Assembly: GCF_963855985.1 (NCBI RefSeq)
Contig: NC_087117.1
Span: 2,553,001-2,617,000 of the forward strand
Source: Ostrinia nubilalis
Taxonomy: Eukaryota; Arthropoda; Insecta; Lepidoptera; Crambidae
Direction of reading: 5' to 3'
Length of the DNA: 64,000 nt
Position numbers and translations under genes: made by a program. Below the pieces are notes generated by a model. That model saw nothing but the letters and a program-made list of their open reading frames with translations. It did not search any database and was not told the origin of the DNA. The first letter of the stretch is position 1; every line of letters begins with the position of its first letter. Below, piece after piece: positions 20,461-31,357 of this stretch.

Positions 20461-23317
20461 ATGTCTGCAAGAATTACTTGTGTAGTTTTGGCGGTGGCCA
20501 TCGTGTTTGTGGCGCAGACCAGAGGTAAATTTTTGTTCATGATGTTAAATGTTGGTAAATATGCGCAGGCGCACTCCCTATAGAGGCCGTAGTACATTTA
20601 TCAACCCGGAACATGATCGTATCAACTCGAGGCGGTCAGTATTCTTTGTATGAAACTCCATACTGCAACGTACTCTTTCCGCACCGTAAAGTACTCGTAA
20701 AGCCTCGTCTCGCGGTTGACAGCGCGCGAAAGACGGTGACAGCTCGCAATCTCGCAAAAGGCGATACCACAGCGATATAGATGACCCACGCTGAACTGTC
20801 CCACCAAACTCAATGACAGGGGGGCGCTACCATCGTTCAACTATATGGTTTCCAACATGGCAAAAATCGGAACCAGCGATCCGGTATTGACGGTGGCGCC
20901 CCACTGTCAATGTCATTGATAGGACAGTTCAGTATTTTGGAACTATACGCTGTTGATCCCTTTCCGAGTTAATATGTCTTATGACCTTAAGTGGGAGGGA
21001 ACTGTGGGATTCCGAACAAAGAAGGCCATATTCCCTCCCGGCGATTGACTTCCACAGCTGGACAAAGGCCTCCCCAAGGATTTTCACGATTGTCTGCTGC
21101 CCGTATCCGGGTTTTCCGCGACTTCCAACAGATTGACGGTCCACCTAGTGAAAGGCCTGCCCACTACGTCTACCGGCTCGTGGTCGCAACTCAAGAACTT
21201 TTCTATCCCAGCGGCCTTCAGCTCCAAGAGCTATGTCCCTGCACACTGCCACTTATCTTTGGAAAAAAATTGTGGGATAAGCATAGGGTTTCTGATTTCT
21301 CGACCTATTTTATTTCTCGAGTTTCGGGAATTCTCGAGGCCAAAGTCTCGAGTTTTCTCGGGTCTCGAGTCTTTTAATTAAAATTGTTGAAATCGATTGA
21401 AATTTGCTAAAAACACAGGTTTTTTTAAATCTAATATACAAAAAAACAAAAACCCAACTACGTAAAAATGAACTGAAAAGATAGGAACAAGACAAAGTGT
21501 TCACAAATGCAGTCGAAGGCATCAATGACTATTTTTTTTGTTGGTGATAAGTAGTGGGTGATAAGCCGTGTGGTGACGGCAGAATAGAATACATTTGTCA
21601 CCAACCCCTACTCTTCCTGCGGAGGAGGCTTATAGTCCAGCAGTGGACTGTAAAGGGCTGTTGATGATGATGATGATAAGTGTTTGATGCTTCCGACTGC
21701 ATTTGTGAACACTGTCTTGTTTTTATCTTCTCAGTTCATTTTTACCCAGTTGGGTTTTTTTTAAATAATATTTTTATTTTAATCTTTTGGTTAAAGAAAA
21801 TACATTTTGCAAGCTATTTAAAAACCCTTTATTTTGATACCCCACTTGATAGGTTTGAGATATTTTTTTAATACATATTATAGCGCCAAAAATCGGCCAT
21901 GTTAATATATTTACAGTTAAAACAAATCTAACGATAATCTTTAGTGACACTCGCCGGACTGAGAGGAATCGATTGACGTGCGAATCATAAAAATTGACCC
22001 CGGAGTTTGGTCTCTATAGTGCTTCAAAAAACATACATACATAGGCTGTTAAACACATTATCACTCCTTTGCGTCACGCAGTAGGGTAAAAAAGGAAAGA
22101 CTAGACCAGTCTAAAAGAAACGTTAACCTATTAAATAATTAAAATCTTACTTTTGTCTAAGAAAATAGGCTTTCAAGAATATTAAAGCTTCAAATTCGAG
22201 ACTCGAGAATTCTCGAGCTCCGGTAATTTTTTTCTCGTCTCGAATGAAGCCAAATTTCTCGAGTTTTCTCGAGTTCGAGAAAGCTCGAGCAGAAACCCTA
22301 GATAAGCATGTCGGTTATTTTGATTTTCCTGCGCATCTTCCCATTTTTGATTCGGTCACGCAGAGAAACTCCGAGTCCGAGCATAGCAAGCTCCTTCGTC
22401 CTTTAGATGACGTTACATAGCCTTATTGTGTACTTGTGTTACCTTATTCTCAAAGTATCTATTGTGGTACCCAGCGGCATGCGACGGGGTCCCAAACGCC
22501 ATGCCCGGTTGCCGAAGGGACTTCTGCGGTCAGCGATGCAATGAACCCAACCAGTACTGCACGCTACAATGCTACTCCGACGGATGCACCTGCCCTAGTG
22601 ATTATTTGTATGATCCCAACCGGAACTTGTGCGTGCCCCCGGAGATGTGCAGTGAGTAACTATTTATTTACTCATAGGGAAGTAGTCTAGTAACGTGGCT
22701 TATGACAAAATTGTTTCCACCACCACGTTGCCTAACGTCAAATGAAGTTTAATCTACCACGTAGTTTTTAATTTACTACGGTGAATAAAAAGCACCAGAA
22801 GCTCATCTGTGATCTGTGATGTAGTCGTGGACGAATTATTCTTCCAAGGATGTAGTTCTTTTATTTTTTTCTCTTGTCCACCAAAAGAATTTCAAAAGCT
22901 TCTATAAGGTTGTTACCCTGATATTTTTTATTTGCCGTAGTAGGTAAATTAAAACCTTTACGTGATATGAAAATATAGGTAAATATCTCATCCACGACGT
23001 TTGCTAACGTCGGCACTAACGTGGTGGTTGAAATAATTGAGCATGTTCAGCCGTCTCCACTTGAGCATGCTCAATTTTGTTGGGATATACTCCCCGTTTT
23101 ATTTACAACCCGATCTTTCTAACTGCGCTCGCATTCCAGTGAGGTGCGCCTCGCTGGAATGCGAATCTCACTCACACCTCCCCGCGCTCGCGTCCGTACC
23201 AGAGCGTCGATGTGACGTCACGGCCGCTAGGTGCGCAGTTAACTCGACTATAATGTAAGACAAGTTTGTGTATCTAACCATAACTAATCTTTACTTTCAG
23301 CACCATCCAGGAACTAG
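20461..23317 (+). CDS. secreted TIL-domain cysteine-rich peptide 2, 85 aa
   Basis: Exons 20461-20524, 22475-22651 and 23301-23317 (TAG), 64+177+17 = 258 nt, in phase. Exon 1 is a signal peptide (MSARITCVVLAVAIVFVAQT). Exon 2 has ten cysteines, with AMPGCRRDFCGQRC and later CTCPSDYLYDPN then CVPPEMC. The last exon adds TPSRN. The exon plan is identical to TIL gene 1, but the loops that carry the inhibitory site differ, so the target protease is probably different. Intron 1 contains a complete 1-kb hAT foldback at 21284-22300. Confidence 0.85.
20560..21275. other. intron 1 of TIL gene 2, left part
   Basis: No exon. Positions about 21030-21240 resemble another retroelement 3' end (AGCTGGACAAAGGCCTCCCC). 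The short word CTGTCAATGTCATTG near 20905 is part of a small inverted repeat. Confidence 0.45.
21284..22300. mobile_element. hAT-like foldback element, 1017 bp
   Basis: Terminal inverted repeat TAGGGTTTCTG at both ends and the 8-bp word GATAAGCA duplicated on both sides (21276-21283 and 22301-22308). The arms are rich in CTCGAG words (TTTCTCGAG, TTCTCGAGGCC). A second internal inverted pair (CACAAATGCAGTCGAAGGCA against its reverse) brackets a small RTE tail with (GAT)n at about 21600-21680. No transposase. Confidence 0.9.
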
Positions 23318-23431
23318 CCAGACGGGGAAGAATAATGGCTATTGGGTTTGACTATCTATTCTATTCAAACAGAAATAAAAAAATCAAAACTTAGCACCGT
23401 CTTTTTTAAATAATGTTTAGATTTTTCATAC

Positions 23432-23735
23432 AAGGATTTTCCCGCTAATTCCCGTTCCCGTGGGAATTCCTAAGTATACTATAACCTGCCCAGGAGTATG
23501 AAGAATAATTGTACCAAGTTTCGTTAAAATCCGTCGAGTAGTTTTTGTTTCTATAAGGAACATACAGACAGACAGACAGACAGACAGACAGACGGACAGA
23601 CAGACAGACAGACAAAAATTTTACTGATTGCATTTTTGGCATCAGTATCGATCACTAATCACCCCCTGATAGTTATTTTGAAAATATATTTCATGTACAG
23701 AATTGACCTCTCTACAGATTTATTATAAGTATAGA
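23432..23735 (-). mobile_element. retroelement tail fragment with (CAGA)n array
   Basis: Contains GTTCCCGTGGGAATTCC, AAATCCGTCGAGTAGTTTTT and a CAGA microsatellite at about 23567-23611, ending near TTATAAGTATAGAT. Confidence 0.65.
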
Positions 23736-23827
23736 TTTTCACAGCGCCCATCCTAGCTTGGAGCAGCTAAAACACGATATCATCGGAAATAGGTAGCAAA
23801 TGAAACAAAACAACATCTTTTCACAAT

Positions 23828-24834
23828 TTATTGCATCCCAACATGAGTTCTTTTCAAATGTCGCCTCAACGAGCACTTAGTTGCAAACGGACTGTTACAA
23901 ATACTGCACGAAAACTTTTTCTCCCCCGTATGAGTGACCCGATGCCTCAGAACATCACTTTTAGTGTAAAACAAGTTATGACAGATATCGCATTCGTGGT
24001 TTTTCTCCTTCTTATGAACGTTTTTCATGTGGTTATTGCATAGACTTCTAGTTATGAACACTTTGGAGCACACAACACACTTATGTTCTGGCCGGGTCAT
24101 GCCATGTTTTTCAACTAGATGTTCCACTCTGAAATTTTCTTGGAAAAACCTTTGTGGGCAGTACGGGCATGGAAACCGTAGTTTTCTTTCAAACTTCATA
24201 TCATGGACGGTCACATCATGGGATTTTTTGTCAGATTTATTATTGAATATCATATCGCACTCTTTACAATGGAACAGCCTGTGTGCCCTCGACTTGTGAA
24301 GGTTCAAAAACACCAAATTGGAGAATCCAGATCCACAAATATGGCAGACTTGTTTCTGATAATGCTTGTTCATGTGTATATTCAGCAACCTAAACACAGT
24401 AAAGTTCTCCGAACATATCTGGCACTGCAGTTGACTGCTTATCTTGAAGGGTACTAGCAAATCTTCCTTGTGCACGAACTCTATTTTGTGTTCTTCATGT
24501 AGATGATCTCTCAATTCTGTTAGGTTTTCGATCTTTTTCGAGCATATTTTGCAGTTTATGATTGACACTTCCACTTTGACCAGTCGGTTCTGTTGATGGA
24601 TTATTTTCTTCTCAATGTCTTCCAGAGTATGTTCGGAGCTGGTGTGTTCTCTTAGAGAATCGAGTTCGGGGAATGCCACTTGGCAGCAGAAGCACCTATA
24701 CCAGCTCTTGTTCCATTGGAAGACGCATATGGAGGAGTTAGCCAGGAGTTTCAGGGAATTTTCTCGGAGAACCGGTCCTACGCCGCGGCGTTCGACGATT
24801 TTCGACCAGTCTTTTTGGGGGTCTGGTGTTATAT
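23828..24834 (-). other. nine-finger terminal exon of the ZAD gene
   Basis: 1007 nt, entered in phase 1 after TTTTTTCAG. It opens with DITPDPQKDWSKIVERRGVG, followed by nine C2H2 fingers. The open frame continues past the acceptor to 24919 only because it runs through a palindromic MITE; that N-terminal stretch (MRSLDSILGSLDKILRAHRP) is not part of the protein. Confidence 0.85.
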
Positions 24835-27800
24835 CTGAAAAAAGTATACAGTTAAAGCCTGGTCTGTGAGCACGTAGAATTTTGTCCAATGACCCCAAGA
24901 TCGAGTCCAATGATCTCAAGGCGCCCGCAGTGAGTGTGCGAGCGCGACAGCAACATAATTACGCGCGAGCGATAAGGATGGGTAGCTTGGGGTCATTGGA
25001 CAAAATTCTACGTGCTCACAGACCAGACTATAGCGTCAAATACCACTAGACCACTGAGGCGGCAAATCACTACCAGATAACAATTTAAACTTGAATCTGA
25101 CTTGCAATAAGTTTGATGTATCAAAAATGAAGCTTTGTTTCAAATTTGCCATGGCAAGTATATATAAACTTGAGGCAAGTTTAAATCAAACTTTCTAGTT
25201 TCCGAGCGACAAACTTGCATTATGTCTGCTTCTATAAATAATATGTAAGTTTGCCTTAACAAACTTGCAATAAATATGCATGTTTGACATTAAATAAAAC
25301 AACAAACATAACATATATTTTTTTATTATTTATACTTTTATCTTATCTTATTTTAAATGAGAAAAAATCGGTTTCATGGTCGCCGCTATTGGTTTTTTTC
25401 TTTATTTTGTCTTTCTGCTCTGAAACAAAAAGAAACAAGTATATTTACTACAGGTTAAGACATTATTTTACATTTAATTGTATAAGTTTCTGTACTACTA
25501 ACAAAATTATGAACTATGTCTGAAATAAATATATTTATAGTAATCCTTAAAAACTACTATAAGGGGAAGGGGTTATCAGTTAAAATTCTGAAAGGAGCAC
25601 ATTTAAAATTTGTAAATCACTAGGTACATAGGTAGTATAAAAGAAAGTCGCTGTCGCTGTCTGTCTGTCCCTATGTATGCTTAAATCTTTAAAACTACGT
25701 AACGGATTTTGATGCGGTTTTCAACAATAGTTAGAGGGATTCATGAGGAAGGTTTATATGTATAACTAGCGACCCGCCCCGGCTTCGCACGGGGTTCTAT
25801 TATACATATATAAAAACCTTTCTCATAAATCCCTCTAACTATTGTTGAAAACCGCATCAAAATCCGTTGCATAGTTTTAAAGATTTAAGCATATGTATAT
25901 AGGGACAGACAGCGACAGCAACTTTGTTTTATACATATGTATAATACATAAGCACCCGTGTGAAGCCGGGGCGAGTCGCTAGTGTAAAATAAAATACATC
26001 TAATGTAAATAAATTAAATCTTACCTTCTTGAAAGTCTAACTTTAGCTTGATTTAGCCAATCACTTATAATTTCTTTTAGACTGTCTTCAGTTACATCTT
26101 CGTAGATTTTTCTACATATTTCTGAAAAATAAAATAGAAATAATTAACACTAACAAACACGAATGATTCAGAAAATAATAGTAGTAGGCGTATTGAGAGA
26201 TATACAGGTGTATCTAAATGAATTCATTGGCAACCTTGCAGGGGGAAGCTCAGACCATCATTATGAACAACTTTGTTTTCGTGATCAGTGTTTGTATGAA
26301 AACAGGAAAAAAAATCGCGATCCCAGCATTGGTCATAGGAAAAGTTCATAATGATGGTCTGAGCCACCCCCTGCAAGGTTGCCAATGAATTCATTTACAC
26401 CCTGATAAGTTTGTAATAAAATAAAGGTACTTACGAAAGATTAATTTATAGGTTTCTGTACTCATAAATGATTTTTTATTCGAATTTTTCATCTGTTTCC
26501 CAGTTAACGAATACAACTCGGCTACATCATCTAGAATTATTCGTCTCAACATATTAGTCGTAAGGCTTCTTACATTTCTGCCGCCAATACCAGACAAAAA
26601 TGACATCTGAAATTTAATTAAATCAGCATTCGAATGTTTTCATATAATAATAAAATTTGCCCTGTGTTTTAAGTATTTAATTTATACATACTATTGCCTG
26701 TTTATCCTTGTTTATTTTTAAATGGTCATCGAAATTATTAAAACTTGCAATATCTTTTACTGGTAGACTTGCCAAAAGTTCTGAAAGACCTGGATTGTCA
26801 TCTGTTGGTGAAAATGTTTCTCCGGACCTAGCTAACAGTAAATCCAATTTTCTATTGATTTCAGCCATTTGGTTAGCTAGGTCTGACACAATCTGAATCA
26901 TATGACTCTGCTGTATAGCATATTGCTTGTTTGTAATGCACTCTGTAACAAATAAAAAAACATGGAAAAGCCATAACTAAAACAAGTGAAAATATGAAAT
27001 TTTGTCGCATTGCATCTTTGACGAGAGAAGCTCATTGCATGTTATATAAAACCTGTTACCTGATTGGCAGTTAACAGCTTTGAGTTGCGTTTTCTTGGCC
27101 TCTTTAGAACCGGAGGTGACTGGGTAATTTACAGCAGGCATTATGTCCACTGTCACTTCATTTTCTGCTTCAGCTATTAGCAACAAAAAAATATTAATTA
27201 AATTATGAATGCCTCATGCATAATAAAAATATTAAAATAAATTGTTATATTTACCGGGTAGACAGTGTGGGGCTTCTTCAGTAGGGCAATTTATAGTTGT
27301 GTTAACCTTGTCTGTAGGAAGTTCAACCTCATCTGCAATAGGAATTAATAATAATGTATAAGAAGCATCAAGGCTTATATTTTACACAAAAATAAATATG
27401 AGATTTATAGTTACCATATGTATAGATTTCAACATCACTAGAGCAGGGTAGACTTCTTGGACTAGTGATGACATCTATTGGCTCTGTGCACGATTACAGC
27501 GCCAACTAGCGTCCACAACTTTATGGGCTCTGTCACATTGACATTTAGGTCGTATATTTGTGAAAAAATATCGAAATGAAAAAATAACAAATATTTTCGA
27601 CTAATAAATTGTTGTGATATGTAACTTTACCAAATGTATGGAAGCTGGGAACATTGAATTTTCGGATAGTTCCAGTTTATTCTGTAACCTATTATTGGTA
27701 CCGTTTGAAAGAGCTCTTGAAGCACTTTCAGGATCAGTAACCAGTTTTTCGATATCTTGTATAGTTTAGAAATAATCGGGTGAGATCACTTATCGTTTCC

Positions 27801-30778
27801 ACCCTGTATACTTAGTATTTGTAATTTTACCTTCACTTTCGTCTTCGATCTTGCATTTCTTCTGCTTGGCGCGCCGCCCGTTGCCCTTTCGTTTCCGTGT
27901 CACCTTTTCTGAGTTTTCCACTAATTCCATCTTGATGTTCTGCAGGATTTCTGTAAGAAATATGATTAATAATATAGCGCCATTTTATTGCGTCCACCAA
28001 GGCAGAGCGGTGCGGAGCGGAGCAGAGAAGTTTTTTGAATAACCAGATTCCATTATTTGCACGTTGTCGTCGGTCCACCTTGTAGGTGGACGTCCCACGC
28101 TGCGTTTTCCGGTACGCGGCCTCCATTCCAGATCCACTTCAGCTTGCTAATCCGTCGGGCTATGTCAGCGACTTTGGTTCGTTTACGGATCTCCTCATTT
28201 CTGATTCGATCTCGCAAAGAAACACCAAGCATAGCCCTCTCCATAGCACGCTGTGCAACTTTGAGCTTCTGTATAAGGCCTATAGTGAGAGGCCACGTTT
28301 CCGAGCCATAAGTTATCACTGGTAACACACATTGGTTATACACTCTAGTCTTCAGGCATTGAGGTATTTTGGACGAAAAGATGTTGCGTAGTTTCCCGAA
28401 CGCTGCCCGAACGTCCACCTACAAGGTGGACCGACGACATCGTAAAGGTAGCAGGGAAGCGCTGGACGCAGACCGCTGCCAATCGATCAACATGGAAAGC
28501 ATTGGGGGAGGCCTATGTTCAGCAGTGGACGTCCTATGGCTGAAATGATGATGATGATGATGATTATTATTTGCACATGTCCGCTCCGCTCCGCTCCGCA
28601 TCGGTGGAAATGGATCGAGCGGAGAAGTGTCGGGCGCACTTGTTTTTGTATAGAATTTGTCAGCGGCGGCGCCTGCGCGATGCAGAGATGTGCGATGTTT
28701 CATAGTTAAAGTTGCCATTTGGCTTAGAAACGCTTCCAAGCGCTTTTTTCTACCAAACGCCCAAGCGTTTCCGTTGATAGAAGGTGGCCTTAAGACCCTC
28801 ATCTAGCACGAGACGAGACCGCGTGGCAGTTATAGATTCAAAGATAATTTATTCACCGAGATAATGTGGTACAATAAAATATGTGGTCTTAAATTAAAAA
28901 GAGGTGCAGCTTATCTCACCAGAGTAGCTGGCATGTGAATTTGTGCATAAAAAATCATTATATAAATTGTATATTTCTTTATTGTTGTGCTAATGTCTAG
29001 CTCATAGAGATATAAAGAGATGCCATCTAATGCGCTGAGTTCGAAACTCAGTGTCGCATTAGAAATTCACACACACAAAGTAATCAAAATATGTGCTCAT
29101 TATCCACTGCGGTATCAGTACTAAACGTTCGAATAATCTTTAGTACTACGCTAGCAATGTAAACTAACATTATGACGTCGCTGCTGTCATCATTGCTTTC
29201 ACGAGCAATGTGTTCTGTTTTTGGGCATATTGCTGCGACACCGGCCCCGCCCCCTTGTCACATCTCCCTTTAGTTTCTGTGATCTGTGGTCAAGCTTGAT
29301 TGTTACTGCTGTGAGTCTGCTGAGAGAAGTCTCCAAGTGATGAGCTTACCATCTACTTCTTGATAAATGTCAGCGCCTGTTTCGCCATCGTCGCAGCCAG
29401 CCTCAGGCTCCACCTCCAATTTGATTTCTGTTACCAGCGTGGAGTCCGTTTCTTGGGTGGTTCCTGAAAAATAAACACATTATTAACTATAGTCTGGTCT
29501 GCGAGCACGTAGCATTTTGTCCAATGACCACAAGCTACCAATCCTTAACGCTCGCGCGTAATAAGGTTGCTGTCGCGCTCGTACACTCACTGCGGGCGCC
29601 CGTCGCATAGTCGCGACAGCAATATAATTACGCGCGAGCGATAAGGATGGGTAGCTTGCGGTCATTGGACAAAATTCTACGTGCTCACAGACCGGGCTTT
29701 AGTAGAAGCGCGCGGGCCGCGGTAACCGCAGCCTCTGCGGTTTTCGCCCGCGCGCTCTGCAATCGATTGGCGGGCGACCATTTTGTACCAGTGATTTAAC
29801 TGCCCGTCTTGGGATTATCCACGCTGCCGTTGCCACAGCCGCCGATCATCGCCCGTTACGTTTGCGGGCTATGATCGGCAGTTGCGTAGCCGTGCAAATA
29901 ACCGGTCCCGTGAGTTTTGAAATAAAACTGCAATTCCAGCACGGATGAAAACCGCACCATGAGTTCTTCTTAGCCTTAGTCGGCCGATAGTTGGGTTGGG
30001 CTGTTAATCAGTATGGACATGTATGAAAGTGCGCACATTACAACGATTTGGTATCGGCCGATTCTTCATACAAATTGAAATCTGGCCCAACCATCGGCCT
30101 ACTAAAAGCAAAATTTAACTATAAATCAATTTATAAAATAGAATTACCTTCAGAACGTCTACTTTGGAACTGATCCCATCGTTGAAGGATAACGGCTTGG
30201 CTGTCCAACATCCTGGAACGGAATGCATACGCCTCTCGCAGTTGTACGATGCACTGGTCACATATCAACTGAACGATATAATCTTCGGGGAAGTGTTTTG
30301 GTACCTATGAAAAGAAGTTGAAATTGTTTTTTTTTTTGCTATATACAATTTGTTTTTAAAAATGATTGAGTTTTATTGTTTACATTGATTCTGTAAAGGA
30401 TTTTCTCCAAACAACTAAACATCTGTATAGTTCAAAACTTTTTTAAGAGAAAAATGATTTGAAATGTTTATGAATATGAATGTTTGTAGAGATACATATC
30501 CAACTTTACAAGAAATCACTTCCTTTCAATAGGAATTCAATCTTTTCATACAATTTTAAGGCAAAAGATTGTGATAGAATAGTAAGTATAAAAAGACTTT
30601 ATAGGTGTCTAAATCTTACCTGCAGATGAAATGTTTCATTCAGCATATCCCCGTAAACTTCTTTGTGCCCGCTAAATTCATATTCAGAAGAAATATCTTT
30701 AAAACAATCGCTTTTAAGGCAACAGCAGCAAATGTTGGAAAATTCATATTCTGAACCCGTTTTCAAGGCAGAATTCAT
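23828..30778 (-). CDS. ZAD + C2H2 zinc-finger protein (zinc-finger 3' end), 518 aa
   Basis: Minus-strand exons 30778-30620, 30304-30148, 29463-29350, 27950-27831 and 24834-23828; 1557 nt, all phases agree. Exons 1-2 encode a ZAD domain: zinc ligands in ICCCCLKSDC and CDQC, followed by the helix with YAFRSRMLDSQAVILQRWDQ. ZADs form dimers in many insect zinc-finger regulators. Exons 3-4 are an acidic linker (TEIKLEVEPE) and a basic, nuclear-signal-like stretch (VTRKRKGNGRRAKQKKCKIE). The last exon holds nine C2H2 fingers, ending in FSCSICNSPFATKC and a final finger. Its TAA overlaps AATAAA. The exon-4 donor is also in phase with the DUF4806 exons at 25386-27483, so this may be one of two alternative products. 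Sequence-specific DNA binding is inferred. Confidence 0.8.
24852..25032. mobile_element. Palindromic MITE, GAGCACGTAGAATTTTGTCC family, copy 4
   Basis: Starts TTAAAGCCTGGTCTGTGAGC, ends GCTCACAGACCAGACTATA. The left arm is shortened internally. It lies about 17 bp upstream of the acceptor of the nine-finger exon, in the branch-point region. Confidence 0.85.
25060..25385. other. spacer without a gene
   Basis: AT-rich intronic sequence with repeated AAACTTG words (ACTTGCAATAAGTTTG, CAAACTTGC) near 25080-25280. No exon seen. Confidence 0.5.
25386..30778 (-). CDS. ZAD + DUF4806 protein (alternative 3' half of the same gene), 454 aa
   Basis: The same four 5' exons, then 27483-27415, 27332-27255, 27173-27060, 26942-26692, 26606-26435, 26121-26025 and 25419-25386 (TAG). 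The total is 1365 nt with every phase consistent. After acidic spacers comes a short coiled segment (SDLANQMAEINRKLDLLLAR), then a DUF4806 domain: LPVKDIASFNNFDDHL, MSFLSGIGGRNVRSL, MLRRIILDDVAELYSLTG, KKSFMSTETY, and a final ISDWLNQAKVRLSRRAERQ. DUF4806 is an arthropod domain of unknown function. I found no separate start exon for this module between 27484 and 27830, which is why I join it to the ZAD exons. The first DUF exon (27483-27415) has a weak acceptor, so the join could also skip it, since the next exon has the same phase. Confidence 0.65.
25622..25990. mobile_element. two retroelement tails in inverted orientation
   Basis: A reversed and a forward copy of the GCGACCCGCCCCGGCTTCGC family meet near 25770 and 25985. 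They share TTGTTGAAAACCGCATCAAA and its reverse complement, giving a large palindrome. Confidence 0.75.
26204..26404. mobile_element. MITE with long inverted arms
   Basis: Arms of about 65 bp contain AATTCATTGGCAACCTTGCA and GCTCAGACCATCATTATGAA and their reverse complements. The ends TACAGGTGTA and CACCCTGATA suggest a TA target. Confidence 0.8.
27484..27830. other. intron with interspersed repeat
   Basis: About 27640-27815 looks like an interspersed repeat ending in ACCCTGTATA. A coding-like stretch on the minus strand (LSNGTNNRLQNKLELSENSM) is in it but was not accepted as an exon. Confidence 0.5.
28059..28566. mobile_element. two RTE-type LINE fragments, tail to tail inverted
   Basis: On the minus strand 28059-28418 encodes the end of the RT protein (LPVITYGSETWPLTIGLIQK, then RAMLGVSLRDRIRNEEIR). 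A plus-strand copy of the last part follows at about 28406-28566 and ends in (GAT)n. The shared CCACCTTGTAGGTGGACG block makes the ends complementary. Confidence 0.85.
28567..29349. other. intron without recognisable features
   Basis: Between the RTE pair and the third ZAD-gene exon I see no exon. A CCGCTCCGCTCCGC run lies near 28580, and TTTCCACCGATGC/GCATCGGTGGAAA-like words recur. Confidence 0.4.
29486..29702. mobile_element. Palindromic MITE, GAGCACGTAGAATTTTGTCC family, copy 5
   Basis: Full-length foldback with ends TATAGTCTGGTCTGCGAGC and GCTCACAGACCGGGCTTTA, similar in size to copy 1 and close to its sequence. Confidence 0.85.
29703..30147. other. GC-rich inverted repeats and a MITE in intron 2 of the ZAD gene
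   Basis: 29700-29930 holds two GC-rich stem-loops (GCGCGCGGGC against GCCCGCGCGC; GCCGATCAT against ATGATCGGC). A copy of the CGGCCGATAGTTGG MITE follows at about 29975-30115. Confidence 0.6.
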
Positions 30779-31030
30779 TTTTAAAGAAGGGAGGAAATAA
30801 TTTTACATTGATATTTGCAAATCACTTTCACTTTAATTACGAATTTAATTCAGAAATCTGTTTTTATAGATTTTCTATGTACGTTCCTTGTCGATAGCAT
30901 CCATAGAGAAAAGTAATAGATAGCATCTGTCAAAAAAATAGAGATGAGACGTATTTACTAGAACAGATCCACACACTAGGTATTTTACAGTACTAAGTGG
31001 CACCTATTCCAATTTTTAAAATACTTGATC

Positions 31031-31194
31031 CACCTAGTATTTTTTAAATTACACGATTTCCGACCCTACCATCAAAGTAATAGAGGTTATTATTGCATAA
31101 TCCGTAGTCGTCCACCTAGTATTTTTTAAATTACACGATTTCCGACCCTACCATCAAAGTAATAGAGGTTATTATTGCATAATCCGTAGTCGTG
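31031..31194. repeat. exact tandem duplication of about 82 bp
   Basis: The block starting CCACCTAGTATTTTTTAAAT and ending ATAATCCGTAGTCGT occurs twice in a row, in the left subterminal part of the hAT-like element. Confidence 0.9.
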
Positions 31195-31357
31195 TATTAC
31201 GCGCACCGCGTATTTCTCGCTAAGCTTATGTGCGAACGTAGAGATTCACTCCGTCTCTGTCTGACAAACAAATTTGAGCGCAGGCAGGTGTGAGATAGGA
31301 ATAGCCTGTTGAAGTATGAAGGGAGGATATCAATAAATCAACAGCCAGCAAAAACAT

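Noticed and set aside
22426..22474. Upstream extension MCTCVTLFSKYLLWYPA of the TIL domain
   Set aside because: Intronic; the acceptor CCAG at 22471-22474 joins exon 1 (signal peptide) in phase.
24835..24919. N-terminal extension of the nine-finger frame (MRSLDSILGSLDKILRAHRP)
   Set aside because: It is translated from the acceptor region and the palindromic MITE; the splice acceptor at 24835 gives the correct phase with the ZAD exons.
27640..27765. Coding-like exon on the minus strand with a donor (LSNGTNNRLQNKLELSENSM)
   Set aside because: It is part of an interspersed repeat ending in ACCCTGTATA, has no good acceptor, and is not needed for any in-phase join.
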